From Trichaptum fuscoviolaceum (Eukaryota > Basidiomycota > Agaricomycetes > Hymenochaetales > Trichaptaceae): 64,000 bases of DNA. The notes below the pieces were generated by a model. It did no database searches and was not told the DNA's origin. It was given only the letters and a program-made list of their open reading frames with translations. Positions 52,056-63,113 of this stretch are shown piece after piece. The position numbers and the translations under genes are program-made. The DNA is taken from the NCBI GenBank assembly GCA_910574455.1, contig CAJSYZ010000001.1, positions 3,703,424-3,767,423 on the forward strand, given 5' to 3'. Each line of letters starts with the position of its first letter. Position 1 is the first letter of the stretch.

Positions 52056-52475
52056 TTGCTCCTTACCCACACCGACACCAACCAACTCGACAACGCAGGA
52101 AGACACATATACCAAGTCCAATACTCCGTAGCCAACTGTTATCAATTCGACACATATAGTTTCACCAAGTATTGTGACGATACAGTCTGGTCCATCACAA
52201 AAACTGCCAGTCTAATCGTCCAACCCGACTCTATCTTCTTCATCTACCACACCAACCCCAACGCATTCTTCTATCTAGAAGAGTTTCTCCCTGATCGAAT
52301 CCGACTAGTTCATATCTGTGGAGACGATTGCCGACTTTTACGCATACACTACACACTACCACAATCGTGGCGGACACCCTATCACTTCCAGCCCTTGACG
52401 ATCCCATCTACTCAACCAGAGACCTCATCCGAAACCGATTCCTCGCCTTTGCCGAGGAGTTCGACGACATCCTAA
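52056..52475 (+). CDS. E2 accessory ORF1
   Basis: About 139 codons, first codon TTG, no early ATG. Product HIYQVQYSVANCYQFDTYSF.. with several aromatic residues and a Ser/Thr/Pro-rich end. Unrecognised. Overlaps ORF2 by 148 nt in another frame. Confidence 0.35.
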   Translation: MLLTHTDTNQLDNAGRHIYQVQYSVANCYQFDTYSFTKYCDDTVWSITKTASLIVQPDSIFFIYHTNPNAFFYLEEFLPDRIRLVHICGDDCRLLRIHYTLPQSWRTPYHFQPLTIPSTQPETSSETDSSPLPRSSTTS

Positions 52476-52936
52476 ACCAAATCAGAACTATACTCGACGA
52501 CCGGTATTACAATTACACCCAAACAGTTGGATACCTGCAGTATTCACGCGACAACCACCAACCTTGGATCTTCAAATACGGACTCCTCTGGAACCATACC
52601 CGATTATTCATCCCTCGAGAAACTCACCTACGCCGATTCTTTATAAACTACGTCCACTTTGACAACCACGGAGAACAACTTCATCGCACTGAAGCTGAAA
52701 CTGCTCGCTTTGTAAACCGACACTTCTGTTGGAATAGTATCAGCGAAGACGTCAACCACTACATCTATCAGTGTAGTTGTCAACACCACCAACCCACTCC
52801 GCAAAACATAGTTCATAACTATCTTGCACCACCGATTGACCCCCCGGAAGATTCACCCCACATTGCTAGTGTTACGGACTACACCCTTACAAACTACGAT
52901 TCAGACAGTTACGGATATCAATCCGGAACCGATTAA
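52328..52936 (+). CDS. E2 accessory ORF2, integrase-zinc-finger-like module
   Basis: About 202 codons, no ATG at the head. Contains PWIFKYGLLWNHTRLFIPR, LRRFFIN, then H, eight residues, H, 29 residues, and C-S-C. The spacing H-X8-H-X29-C-X-C is identical to E1 ORF2, and the flanking W-I-[FY]-x-x-G-[LI]-x-W..[YF]-I-P..LR pattern is shared. It resembles the integrase H2C2 finger but stands alone before gag, while pol retains its own. Overlaps the upstream extension of the gag frame (open from 52870). Confidence 0.5.
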   Translation: MPTFTHTLHTTTIVADTLSLPALDDPIYSTRDLIRNRFLAFAEEFDDILNQIRTILDDRYYNYTQTVGYLQYSRDNHQPWIFKYGLLWNHTRLFIPRETHLRRFFINYVHFDNHGEQLHRTEAETARFVNRHFCWNSISEDVNHYIYQCSCQHHQPTPQNIVHNYLAPPIDPPEDSPHIASVTDYTLTNYDSDSYGYQSGTD

Positions 52937-53793
52937 TCACCACGGCGAACAAAGGCAAACAGACGGTTCGAAACACAGCCTCATCTTCTACAACAGGCAA
53001 AACCAACAAAGAAAGCACTTCGAAAACCACGGAAGAACCAATACCTACACAGACTACTGTTCCTCAGTATCCAGACGCTCCACCACCACACAATCGACTC
53101 TTCTTTGACACCGAAAAGAATTTCTTTTACTATAAGATCGGTAACAAAACTTATCGATCGTGGTCATATAATCAAATACTACAACGGTGGACCCCAATCG
53201 AAGCAAACTCTGCTGAGGAAGCTCGACAATTCTTCGTCACTCATACCCCCAACTGGGAAGACCTTGCTCGTCGAAGTCTAGCAGGAGAGTTCAAACACAT
53301 CCAACCCCCACTACCACCGTTCCCAACCACTCTTATCTTCAACGAAGCAACACAATACTTCCATCTTCCTGACGCCAACGGAGAACCTACCGAAACCCCT
53401 TGGATCTACAACCCAACTGCTGACTCTTGGGTAGTAGCTCATACACTTGGTTCAGAACTACGAGAAATATACGAAGGTCACACTCCAAACTGGAAAGAGC
53501 TTAAAGAAGAGTATTATCGCCGACATCCCGATCGGCTACCACAACCACCACAAGAACCCCAACCAACTTCCACTTCCGACCCTCAACCCAACGACTACTA
53601 TCGATCTCGTTCAAACTCACCCACTCACGGACTTCTTGATCGAAACCTCTTCAGACGATCCTCTCAATCAGGCAGCTCCGTTGCTCCAGAAACTCCTACT
53701 CCCTCACGCCGAACACCCCTACTTCCCCCTATTCCATCAAAACCATCTCTCTCTTACACCCGCCCTCACATCGAACCTCTATCCATTAGTACT

Positions 53794-55179
53794 ATGGCCA
53801 CTCAAACTATCACGGAAACTACCCGCTCAATGTTCCGACCCCCACCTGGAGAAGAAAGTATCAGTACCTTTTTCCACTTAAGACATCTCCAAGGTCGAGG
53901 CAGAGGAGGCAGAGGAGGCAGAGGAGGCCGACAAAATCCTGCATGGAGAGGATGGGGATTTGGTGAACCACCCGCAGGAGATGAAGGAGGAGGAGGAGAA
54001 GGACCACCCGGAGGAATCCCGAACAACAACGGAGGAGGAGGAGGAGACGATGAAGGAGGAGGAGGAGGAGGCGGAGGAGCTGGAGGTGGAGGAGCAGCAG
54101 ACAATAACAATCAAGGAGATGGACCTGCACACGATCGGCCCATAACCATGGCTAAAATCCAACCTTTCGACGGAACCCAAGAAGATGCTGATCGCTTTTT
54201 ACTCCAAGTCCAAATCCACCTACGAGCCAACCGACACATCTATGACACAGATGAGTTATGCATCGAATTTGTGCTTGCCCATTGCAGTCTTCGCGGATCC
54301 CGACCCTTTGCAATGCAATACATGGCCAGCGGACGTTTTGAAACCGACACATTTGAAGAATTCCTTGCGGAATTCCACCGCACTTTCATCACATCCGAAC
54401 TCACAATCAAGGCTACCATGGAACTTGCCAAGCTCAAACAGCGAGGATCTATTGAAGACTACATTCTCAAATTCAAAACACTCATCATGCAGGCTCGTAT
54501 CACAGAGTACCTTTCCCAACGCAATGCCTTCTGGATGGGACTCAATGACAACCTTCGAATGAAACTACTTGCATGTAGTCCACAGCCTACCAACATGGAA
54601 GATTGGTTTTCGCTTGCCACTCGACTGGACACCAATTACAAGATAGCTCGTTCAATGGAATCCCAACCCCACCAATCCTATTCCGGAGAGAACCGCTTCA
54701 AACGACGACCTATGCGACAATACAATCGTCAGATTCGAGCCATCTCAAATGACGCAAATGACACAAATGAAACATTGCCTTCCAATGACAACGATGATAT
54801 AGAAGAGTTGGTCGACCTAGCCATCTACAGCTTCTTTATATCACGACTTTCGACTGAAGAATTCCAACGTCATATGAAGGAAAACCTTTGCTTCAATTGT
54901 CATCAACCCGGACATCGCACTGCAAAGTGTCCCAAACCTCATCCCAAGCGTACCTCAAAATCTCGATGGCCCAACTCCCGAACACCAAGGTCCAAAAATA
55001 TGCGCCAATTGACTTCAGCTGATGATCAAAACGAATACTCGGAACCCGAGAACGAAGACCAAGATCAAGGCGAACTCTCAGCCGAAGATCGTGCCGCACA
55101 GATTCAACAACTCCTTATTGGCCTTGATGATGACGCAGTCAACCAGGTCTTCGATCGAGTTGAAGAAGGAAATTTTTGA
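53794..55179 (+). CDS. gag: E2 Gag with Gly-rich/RGG N-terminus
   Basis: 461 aa from ATG 53794 (ACTATGGCC). A Gly-rich region with RGRGGRGGRGGR and long Gly runs precedes the capsid segment (FDGTQEDADRFLLQVQIHL, DTFEEFLAEFHRTFI, LKQRGSIEDYILKFKTLI). One zinc knuckle CFNCHQPGHRTAKC (CX2CX4HX4C). The acidic tail ends EEGNF at the frameshift site. E1 Gag lacks the Gly-rich region; RGG boxes usually bind RNA. The frame is open upstream to 52870, with FFDTEKNFFYYKIGNKTY-like sequence, so an N-extended form is possible. Confidence 0.9.
   Translation: MATQTITETTRSMFRPPPGEESISTFFHLRHLQGRGRGGRGGRGGRQNPAWRGWGFGEPPAGDEGGGGEGPPGGIPNNNGGGGGDDEGGGGGGGGAGGGGAADNNNQGDGPAHDRPITMAKIQPFDGTQEDADRFLLQVQIHLRANRHIYDTDELCIEFVLAHCSLRGSRPFAMQYMASGRFETDTFEEFLAEFHRTFITSELTIKATMELAKLKQRGSIEDYILKFKTLIMQARITEYLSQRNAFWMGLNDNLRMKLLACSPQPTNMEDWFSLATRLDTNYKIARSMESQPHQSYSGENRFKRRPMRQYNRQIRAISNDANDTNETLPSNDNDDIEELVDLAIYSFFISRLSTEEFQRHMKENLCFNCHQPGHRTAKCPKPHPKRTSKSRWPNSRTPRSKNMRQLTSADDQNEYSEPENEDQDQGELSAEDRAAQIQQLLIGLDDDAVNQVFDRVEEGNF
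55170..55176 (+). promoter_or_regulatory. -1 ribosomal frameshift heptamer
   Basis: A AAT TTT immediately before the Gag stop TGA (55177-55179), identical to E1, while the sequence on both sides has diverged. Confidence 0.75.
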
Positions 55180-58100
55180 ACAACGAAGAGCTCCCGCAGC
55201 CCTCTCTCTCGTTGAACATCAGGCTGCTCATCAATTCAATTAACGACAATCACGCCTTACGAATCCCAATCACGTTCCTATATAACCAGAAAACCCACAA
55301 AGCCACTGCCTTACTCGATACCGGAGCAGAAGGTCTATTCATTGACAAAACACTTGTAGAAAATCTCCAGATCAAAACTATCAAATTACGACAATCACTT
55401 CGACCACGCAATGTTGACGGAACATTCAACAATGCCGGACACATTACATCTTATGCCCCCCTTCGTGTCAAACTCGGAAATGCCCACTATGCTATGCGAT
55501 TCTATGTTACCACCCTTGGAAAAGAGAACTTCATTTTCGGACTACCATGGTTCAAGAAATACCAACCCAAAATCGACTGGGAAACTGGATCAATACAGCT
55601 CAATCGCGTTAATATCTCAACACAACTTGCGCAACAAGCTCGAAAAGGACTCCAACCCGCTAAACCACTCACTGCCTTGGTACCCCATCAATACCACCAA
55701 TTCCTATCCCTTTTTGACGAAGAAAAAGCACATCGCTTTCCTCCAAGTCGCCCATATGACCATGCAATCGATCTCAAACCCGACTTTATTCCTAAACGAC
55801 ATTCACCTTATCCACTCTCACTTCCGCAACAAGCTGCTCTCGATGCCTTCATCGATGAGAACCTCAAGAATGGATATATCAGACCTTCGAAGTCACCTAT
55901 GGCATCCCCTCTCTTTTTCGTTGACAAGAAAGACGGTACCTTACGACCCGTTCAAGATTACCGTTACCTCAACAATGGAACCATCAAGAATGCGTACCCA
56001 TTACCACTTGTCCAGGATCTATTAGACAAGTTACATGGATCTCACTACTTCATCGCCCTAGACATCCGATGGGGATACAACAACATCCGCATCAAGGATG
56101 GGGATCAATGGAAAGCTGCATTTACCACTCAACGAGGACTTTTCGAACCAACAGTTATGTTTTTCGGTCTATGCAACTCACCTGCTACCTTTCAACACTT
56201 TATGAATGATATTCTTGGTGAAGAAATCCTTCTAAACCATCTCTTGGTTTACATGGACGACATCCTCATACATGCCCCAACCTTACCGGAACTCATCTCT
56301 CGAGCACGACGTGCCTTCACTATCCTTGAAAAGAACGACCTCTACTTCAAGCCCACCAAATGCTTCTTTCATACGCAGAAACTACCCTATCTTGGACTCA
56401 TTATTACACCTAATCACATCCAAACCGACCCAACAAAAATCGAAGGAATCACTAAATGGCCCACTCCGACTAACGTCAAAGATATCCGTTCATTCACTGG
56501 ATTCACCAACTTCTACCGCCGTTTTATTCCACACTACGCCGAAATCACCAAACCCTTGGACAACCTCAAACGCAAAGATCAACCTTTCAAATGGACTGAA
56601 GTAGAACAAAAATCATTCGATGATCTCAAGGCCGCGTTCACTCAACATCCGTTACTTCTCATGCCCAACCCGCACAATCCCTTCTTCCTTGAAACTGATG
56701 CTTCCAAAGTTGCAACCGGAGCAGTCCTTCGTCAACATGATGACAACGGTGTTCTCAAGCCAATCGGTTATATTTCGCAATCACTAAACTCTGCTGAACG
56801 GAACTACGAGATCTATGATCGCGAACTATTGGCAATTATCCGTGCCCTCATCACTTGGAAACACTATCTCCTTGGATCCCCACACCCTGTTACACTTTGG
56901 TGTGATCATCGCAACCTTACCTACTGGCGAGAGGCCCGACGACTCTCACCCCGTCAAGCACGATGGCATCTGTTGCTATCACAATTCGACCTTCATATCA
57001 CACATGTCCCCGGCAAACAAATGATTCAATCCGATCTTCTATCCCGCCGGGCGGACCATGTTAAACAGGGGGAGAATCTCAACGAATCATCGATTATGCT
57101 TCCGAAGGACCTATTCATTTCCACTCTTCAGGAACAGAAGGATCAAGAAAATTCTGAAGACGAAGAAGAAGAAGACTATGAATCCGATGACGACCTCCCA
57201 GACACAGATAGCCTCACAAAATCCATCAAAGAATTGATGAAGAAAGATGAATTCCTCACAAACACCATTGCCCAGCTAAAGAAGAAACTACCACCGGCCC
57301 GAACCGCCCTCAAAGACTGGTTTTTCGATGATGACGGCATCCTTTACTTCAAAAATCGCATCTATATCCCGGACAACCTCGAATTAAAGCGCACTATTCT
57401 CCGACTTCACCATGATATACCAGTTCGAGCGCACCCTGGCATATTCAACACCCTGGAACAGGTCCGAAGGACGTATTACTGGCCCAGGATGCAGAAGTTT
57501 GTGTCCGATTATGTCCATGGATGCGCACTATGTCAACAAATGAAAGTCAATCACCATCCAACCGCTCCACCACTAATGCCTAACGCCGCCGACAAACACT
57601 CGTTTCCATTCTCCCACGTCAATATGGACTTCATCACCGACTTACCAATGTCACATGGCTATGACACACTTCTATTAGTCATTGATCACGATTGCTCCAA
57701 GGCCATTGTCCTCATTCCATGCGAAAAGACAGTAGACGCAATCGAAACGGCACAACTATACTTCGACAATGTATATCGACGATTTGGACTTCCGATACGC
57801 ATTATATCCGACAGAGGACCCCAATTTGCTTCTAAAGCATTCCAAGAACTCTGCAAGATCATAGGAATCAAGTCATCTATGTCCACCGCTTACCACCCTC
57901 AAACCGATGGACAAGCCGAACGGACCAATCAAGAGATCGAAGTATATCTCCGGATCTATTGTACTGCGGAACCTGAGAACTGGTCTAGACACATTCCCAA
58001 CATTGAATTCGCCCATAACAACCGTGCCCACGCTGTCACCAAGAGAACCCCTTTCTCGCTTCTCATGGGATACGACCCCATTCCACTACCCCTGAAATAT

Positions 58101-58661
58101 CCGAAATCAAATGTCCCATCCGTATCACAACGACTTGCCAACCTCACAGTACATCGATCAGAAGCCTTAGCAGCTCATTCAGTCGCCGCTATGGTAATGA
58201 AAGAACGCACCTTCCGAAACTTCAAACCATTCAACAAAGGAGACAAAGTTTGGCTAGACTCAAAGAACCTTCGAATTCCCGGTCTATCGCAAAAATTCAA
58301 GGAAAAACGCGATGGTCCCTTCAAGATCAAGAAAGTCTTATCTCCACTCGTCTATGAATTGGATCTCTCACGGACTAAATGGAAGATACACCCAGTATTC
58401 CACGCCGCGCTTCTCGTGAGATACACTGAGACGGAAGCATATGGACCACCCCACAGTAACCCTCCACCTGATCTAATCGAAGGACAAGAACAATTCGAAG
58501 TAGAAGCCATCCGAGCCCACCATGGGAATGGCACCAGGCGACAATATCTTATAAAATGGAAAGGTTACCCCACTTCTGGAAACTCATGGGAACCCGAGTC
58601 ACATCTTCGGAACGCACAGACCATCCTCAAAGCCTATAAAAGACTCCATCATCTCACTTGA
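55176..58661 (+). CDS. pol: E2 Pol polyprotein with chromodomain
   Basis: 1,161 residues, -1 frame relative to gag. Protease LLDTGAE (Asp 48); reverse transcriptase LVYMDDILIH (YMDD 359-362); RNase H ETDASKVATGAVL; integrase finger HHDIPVRAHPG..CALCQQ (about 743-785); catalytic D818, D879, E915 (35 residues between the last two); chromodomain about 1107-1155 (FEVEAIRAHHG..YLIKWKGYP). No stops or frameshifts. An acidic insert (DEEEEDYESDDD) separates RNase H from integrase, as in E1. Confidence 0.95.
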   Translation: MNNEELPQPSLSLNIRLLINSINDNHALRIPITFLYNQKTHKATALLDTGAEGLFIDKTLVENLQIKTIKLRQSLRPRNVDGTFNNAGHITSYAPLRVKLGNAHYAMRFYVTTLGKENFIFGLPWFKKYQPKIDWETGSIQLNRVNISTQLAQQARKGLQPAKPLTALVPHQYHQFLSLFDEEKAHRFPPSRPYDHAIDLKPDFIPKRHSPYPLSLPQQAALDAFIDENLKNGYIRPSKSPMASPLFFVDKKDGTLRPVQDYRYLNNGTIKNAYPLPLVQDLLDKLHGSHYFIALDIRWGYNNIRIKDGDQWKAAFTTQRGLFEPTVMFFGLCNSPATFQHFMNDILGEEILLNHLLVYMDDILIHAPTLPELISRARRAFTILEKNDLYFKPTKCFFHTQKLPYLGLIITPNHIQTDPTKIEGITKWPTPTNVKDIRSFTGFTNFYRRFIPHYAEITKPLDNLKRKDQPFKWTEVEQKSFDDLKAAFTQHPLLLMPNPHNPFFLETDASKVATGAVLRQHDDNGVLKPIGYISQSLNSAERNYEIYDRELLAIIRALITWKHYLLGSPHPVTLWCDHRNLTYWREARRLSPRQARWHLLLSQFDLHITHVPGKQMIQSDLLSRRADHVKQGENLNESSIMLPKDLFISTLQEQKDQENSEDEEEEDYESDDDLPDTDSLTKSIKELMKKDEFLTNTIAQLKKKLPPARTALKDWFFDDDGILYFKNRIYIPDNLELKRTILRLHHDIPVRAHPGIFNTLEQVRRTYYWPRMQKFVSDYVHGCALCQQMKVNHHPTAPPLMPNAADKHSFPFSHVNMDFITDLPMSHGYDTLLLVIDHDCSKAIVLIPCEKTVDAIETAQLYFDNVYRRFGLPIRIISDRGPQFASKAFQELCKIIGIKSSMSTAYHPQTDGQAERTNQEIEVYLRIYCTAEPENWSRHIPNIEFAHNNRAHAVTKRTPFSLLMGYDPIPLPLKYPKSNVPSVSQRLANLTVHRSEALAAHSVAAMVMKERTFRNFKPFNKGDKVWLDSKNLRIPGLSQKFKEKRDGPFKIKKVLSPLVYELDLSRTKWKIHPVFHAALLVRYTETEAYGPPHSNPPPDLIEGQEQFEVEAIRAHHGNGTRRQYLIKWKGYPTSGNSWEPESHLRNAQTILKAYKRLHHLT

Positions 58662-59150
58662 ATGTCCCCATCCAAAAAACTCGTTCACTTCTCATATCCC
58701 CACTCATCTAACATCATAAACGACGATACGCCCTCCCCATCGAACAAACAGCCACCCACACCTGAACCCCATACTGTTGCATTACCGACTACCTCGATTC
58801 CAACTCGCCCCCATTACCTGGACGCTGTCCGACCTGTATATTCCGGAGCTTGGTCCAAAGACCACTACGACCCAGACTGGGAGCACAAGTACTTCAAACC
58901 CCCCACCGGACTCGGACTTCACATTCCAACCATCTCGGTATTTCTCATCCACACCTTCTTTAACAACCCTGATTACGCCCACCGACTCATTGACTATTTC
59001 AACAAATCTGCTCGTGTTCAACCCCCACTCACAATCACTCGACCCATTGTCCGACATCGTCATCACTTCAGCCACTTTGAACCTCGCCGCTCTGACCCTT
59101 ATTGCACCTGCAGTTGTTGTCACTACGACTGTCCGACTCATTCCCTCTAA
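58662..59150 (+). CDS. E2 post-pol ORF5 with terminal Cys cluster
   Basis: 162 aa. The ATG directly follows the pol stop (TGAATG). N-terminal half is basic/Pro-rich. A middle segment FLIHTFFNNPDYAHRLIDYF matches E1 ORF C, and the end is DPYCTCSCCHYDCPTHSL. Likely homologue of E1 30771-31544. Possible zinc-binding tail; function unknown. Confidence 0.55.
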   Translation: MSPSKKLVHFSYPHSSNIINDDTPSPSNKQPPTPEPHTVALPTTSIPTRPHYLDAVRPVYSGAWSKDHYDPDWEHKYFKPPTGLGLHIPTISVFLIHTFFNNPDYAHRLIDYFNKSARVQPPLTITRPIVRHRHHFSHFEPRRSDPYCTCSCCHYDCPTHSL

Positions 59151-59427
59151 GTCATGCCACCCGCCCGTTCCCAACGCAACCCATCTCGTCACAACCCCTT
59201 ATTTCGTTCATACACATCATCTCTCCAACCACCAGCCTTACGCCTCGATACCCACAACCCCTTGCAATCTCGCCGGATCCTGGAATTATTCTCAACTCGC
59301 ACCTTCCACCAACGCCTAAGTCAATCAACATATGATGACACTCCTCTTCTTGCCAATTGGACCCAATGTTATGACATCGTTACCCGAAACCAAGAGATTC
59401 TCGAACCCTCCATTGCCACACCAGTAC

Positions 59428-59491
59428 CAACTAATAATCTTATGGATATGCGATAATTATCGCAACCCGTTTCTAAAGTTATCGCGATAAC
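59428..59491 (+). repeat. Left TIR
   Basis: Begins CAACTAATAATCTTAT and contains two internal palindromes, GCGATAATTATCGC and GTTATCGCGATAAC, separated by AACCCGTTTCTAAA-type sequence. The inner 42 bp match the right TIR perfectly. Confidence 0.9.
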
Positions 59492-59967
59492 TTCGGCAGG
59501 CCTTCGGCAGCTTGTTCTGCCTTTCAGCTGTGCCTGGGCCGCGCGTGCCGACGCTGCCTTGTCAGGGCTTTGCCCGGCAGCGCAGCAGGGCCCGTACTCA
59601 TTTGAAATAAATATTATATTAACTTACAGTGCCTGGACTACAGTCCAGGCCTATCTACAATTACAAATAAATACTTTAAATACAAAATAGCACGCGCTAG
59701 GCGGTGCGCGTGGCGGCCTCGCGCGCGCGCTCGCACGCGGCGGGGAATAGCGCACCCCGTTCCCGCCACACCAGGTGGGTGGTGCGCAGCCGGTACGTGG
59801 CGCGTTGGGCGCGCCGTCCACTGGCCAGGCCCACGGAGTTAAAAAAAAAGGCAGAGGCATACAAGCGCGCAGCAGGTGAGGAGAAGCACGGCACGCGGGC
59901 CCTCGCTTCTCGCTCCCAGACGCGCTGCCGCTGTTTGTCTCTGCGAGCGGCCGGTGGGAAGTCCTCA

Positions 59968-60053
59968 GAAGGACTAAGTCAGGGTGTTGACTTTCGGTCG
60001 CTCTCAGATCACACAGGCAAACAAGACAGTTCCGGGTGGGTCTTCTCTACCCA
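59968..60053 (-). repeat. Dispersed repeat shared with 12813-12902
   Basis: Inverse copy of the segment at 12.8 kb, core ACCCACCCGGAACTGTCTTG. Lies inside the TIR element. Confidence 0.8.
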
Positions 60054-60295
60054 TCTGACCTCCTCGTCCTCGGCAAGGATGCTTAGCTTGATTTTAAAGC
60101 GGTGAGGTTGAGGAAGGTGGGCTGCTTGCGGGAGATCTGCTTGAGGATAGGGAGGTATTCTTGCAAAGGGGAAAGAGAGCGAGAGCTCGCAAGCGTTTAT
60201 CACGCACAGCTCAATGGATTCTGGCGCATCTGCGGTAAAAAAACAAGCCACTGTCAGTCAAATCTGATGTGCTACTCACCATTGCAAAGAGGACA

Positions 60296-60566
60296 TTAAG
60301 CTAAACGGAATGACACACCGCCAGGGAATGCACCGCCCGCACCGGAGTAGGGACTCAGCATGAGGTTTGCGACACTCAAGCTCCTTCTCCTTCTCCTTCG
60401 CCTCGTACTCCTGCTTCGTTGCTGTCTGTGAGGCATCGAGCCATGAGATCGTCTCGTTGATGGCAGTCTCCAGCTTTGCCTTGTTCTCGGGCTTGCGCTT
60501 GTCCTTGAGCTTCTCGCCGTTCAGAGAGTTAAGGAGGTTGTAGGAGTAGGACTCGTCGCCCGAGGC
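60296..60566 (-). pseudogene. Captured Hsp70 C-terminal fragment
   Basis: Minus-strand translation from 60566: ASGDESYSYNLLNSLN, then KAKLETAINETISWLDASQ, then TKQEYEAKEKEKELE, and after a one-frame change SPYSGAGGAFPGG. This is the helical lid and Gly-rich tail of a cytosolic-type Hsp70, a very conserved chaperone. Only about 85 residues are present; the ATPase and substrate domains are absent. The fragment is preceded by an acceptor-like TTTCTAG, as if an exon and its intron end were taken. One frameshift near 60372 and loss of the rest make it non-functional. Confidence 0.85.
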
Positions 60567-63113
60567 CTAGAAAGCTGCGCTTGCGAGCATACAGCTCGCG
60601 CCCGAGAGGCGAGAGGCTGCGGAAGCAGAAGCAAGACGGCGTTTGCGCGAAGCAAACACCTTCTTGCCCGTCATCCATAGCTCGAAGAGCTTGAAGAAGA
60701 GGGAAGAGGGAAGAAAGAGAGAAAGAGAGAAAGACGACGTTCGTGATGCGTGCAGATAGCGCGCCACGACCCTGAGAATCGCGTGAAATTACTATATACG
60801 GTATGTCTCACACTTTTTTTCTGCTTCAAACATATCAATAACATACGTTCTGAATTTAATTTAGGCAAACTGAGCTCAGGCACAGTGCTCTATTACAATA
60901 TTTATACTTCTATGTAGGTAATGAAAAAAAATGGAGGTCTTAGGTTGGGCTGGCAAGCGTGCACATTAGGAACTACACCAGAAATGCATGATTTATGCAT
61001 ATATGCTCACATTATTAGATTTCTCTCATACTTTACATCCCTCATATTACTTCGGTAAATTACGGCCCTAATCTATGTACATGAAGAAAGCTCTCATAAA
61101 ATTATGGACACTTTTCCGTCATTATACGATGCTAAAAAAATAAAACAATCCCTAAAAGTGTCCATTTTGTGCACTTTTGGGTCAATTCTCAACATTTGCA
61201 GCTAGTTTCACTATATTAATGATGATTTAAAAATACAGATAAGCTACATAGCAATAAAATAAGCTCTAATGAAACAAAATCAGGTGTTAGAATGAAAGTT
61301 ACTAAGAAAACAGTTGTGAAGTAAACAAATCAGTCCGAGAGTTGAACACATGTGTACAAGTTTCACTCAAAGTGATGCATTCGAAGCACCACTTCCGAGT
61401 TCAACCACTTCCACTCTATCTATCTGCGAAATTCTTTTTGCTAACTCTACATAATGTAAAGCTTGTCCATTTCACAAAAAATGGAAGTCTGAAAGCTGCT
61501 CAAAAATATACAAATGAACAAATACAGTTAGAGCAGCACTTTTTAGCATTGTTATGCTACTTACACAACAACAAAGTACATGAATGCTATTATAATAAAT
61601 ATGATAATTTACTTTAACACTGCTTCATCCACAATATTATATGTGCCTGATATCAATGTAATCGGGTGAATTAAAATAAAGCAAAAAGTCTGTCTGGCGA
61701 TGCCTCGGACAAATGTTCCGGGAATCGCCGGACACAACTTCGAGGGCGTTGACATGTCGAAGGACATCTTTGACATCATCTATAATTTTAATGATTAACT
61801 CCTTGCACACAGTTTTTTTATGTTTCAAATGTATATATATTAGAGATTGTTTTAAGGTAATAATATACATAATTTAAGAACAAAAAAAGGAGAACAACCA
61901 TGGTAGGATTAACCATCGCGAAGCGCTGATCACGAAGATCACGCACAGTCGCGAAGGCTATACCCCGGAGTCGGGGTGCATTTGGTAGAACGAATTCGAG
62001 GGTAAGATACGTACCTTCTGTTTCCTTACCTGCACTTGCGTCGTTTGAAGGAAACGGCCGCTCATGCATCAGCGATCCCACAGCTGTTGTAGTCTATCAA
62101 CAAGCTCAATATCGGTGGCCAGATCGTCGGTCATCGTCCAGCGCCCACTATCAAGAAGAAACTGGTTGGAAGCAGTAACTCATACGGCAACCGGTATCAG
62201 ACGCACATAGCCGAGTGCTTGCACGCGCTGTCGATGAAGAGAAGATACCGCGGAGAAGCTGTGAGAATGTACGACACGGCGGGGATGGGGAGTAGGCAAG
62301 CACGCTGTTCGGAATCCGAATCGTTCAACTCTTGCTTGCAATTGCGATCGTCCTGGTACGACTGTTGATCAGGTTTGTTGAATAAAGATTGTTGCGATTG
62401 TTGTGCTTGCAGCAACTGCCGAGGGGAAGTTGAACTTGCTTGGCTTTGCTACAACTGCCGTCCGACCTTGGATTTGGGAGAACGGAGGAGCGATGGTCAT
62501 GGACTGCCTCCTGTGATATCGCCAACGTCGTAATAATGAGGATAGGAGTGAAGGTTCGCGCCGCACGCTCGCACTGTACCTGCGCAAATTGTAAAATTCA
62601 GAAACGGCAAGAAGATCAGTATTAGTCTGACGCACCTGCCCCATTTACGGCCTTCCTACTCCTCGGTGGCCACCAAAATCTGCGTCGAGACCCTTCCACA
62701 GCAAGTTGTAGAACGACAGAAGATGAAAAGAGCAAAGTGAGAAGAAGTAAACGACGTAGACGTCGTGAAAGTGGGAGAAAAGGACACGGACGGACGACGC
62801 GCGCGCACGAAGCCATAGTAAGCGCCGGCGCTTACTTTCGCGCAGTAACGCAACATTAATTGTAAAATAACGGCTACGTCATATTGCAAATAAAAAAGAT
62901 TTACCTATAGTACTAGATAGAAGCTATTTTATATCAAATTACGAGGGGCTAGGCCCCGGTAGCGAAATTATCGCGTTACAAACGCGCCAGCAATGACAAC
63001 AGGCTGTATTACCATTTTCAGCCTGGTCCCTGACGCGGGATGCATGCCGTGAGATGCCGTGAGGCGGCACCCCGGCATTAAGCTGCCGCACAGGCCAAAA
63101 AAGCTATGGTTCC

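Noticed and set aside
53802..54180. Three long minus-strand frames (Pro-, Leu- and Ser-rich) opposite the E2 gag start
   Set aside because: They are antisense readings of the GGA-rich Gly tract and carry no independent signal.
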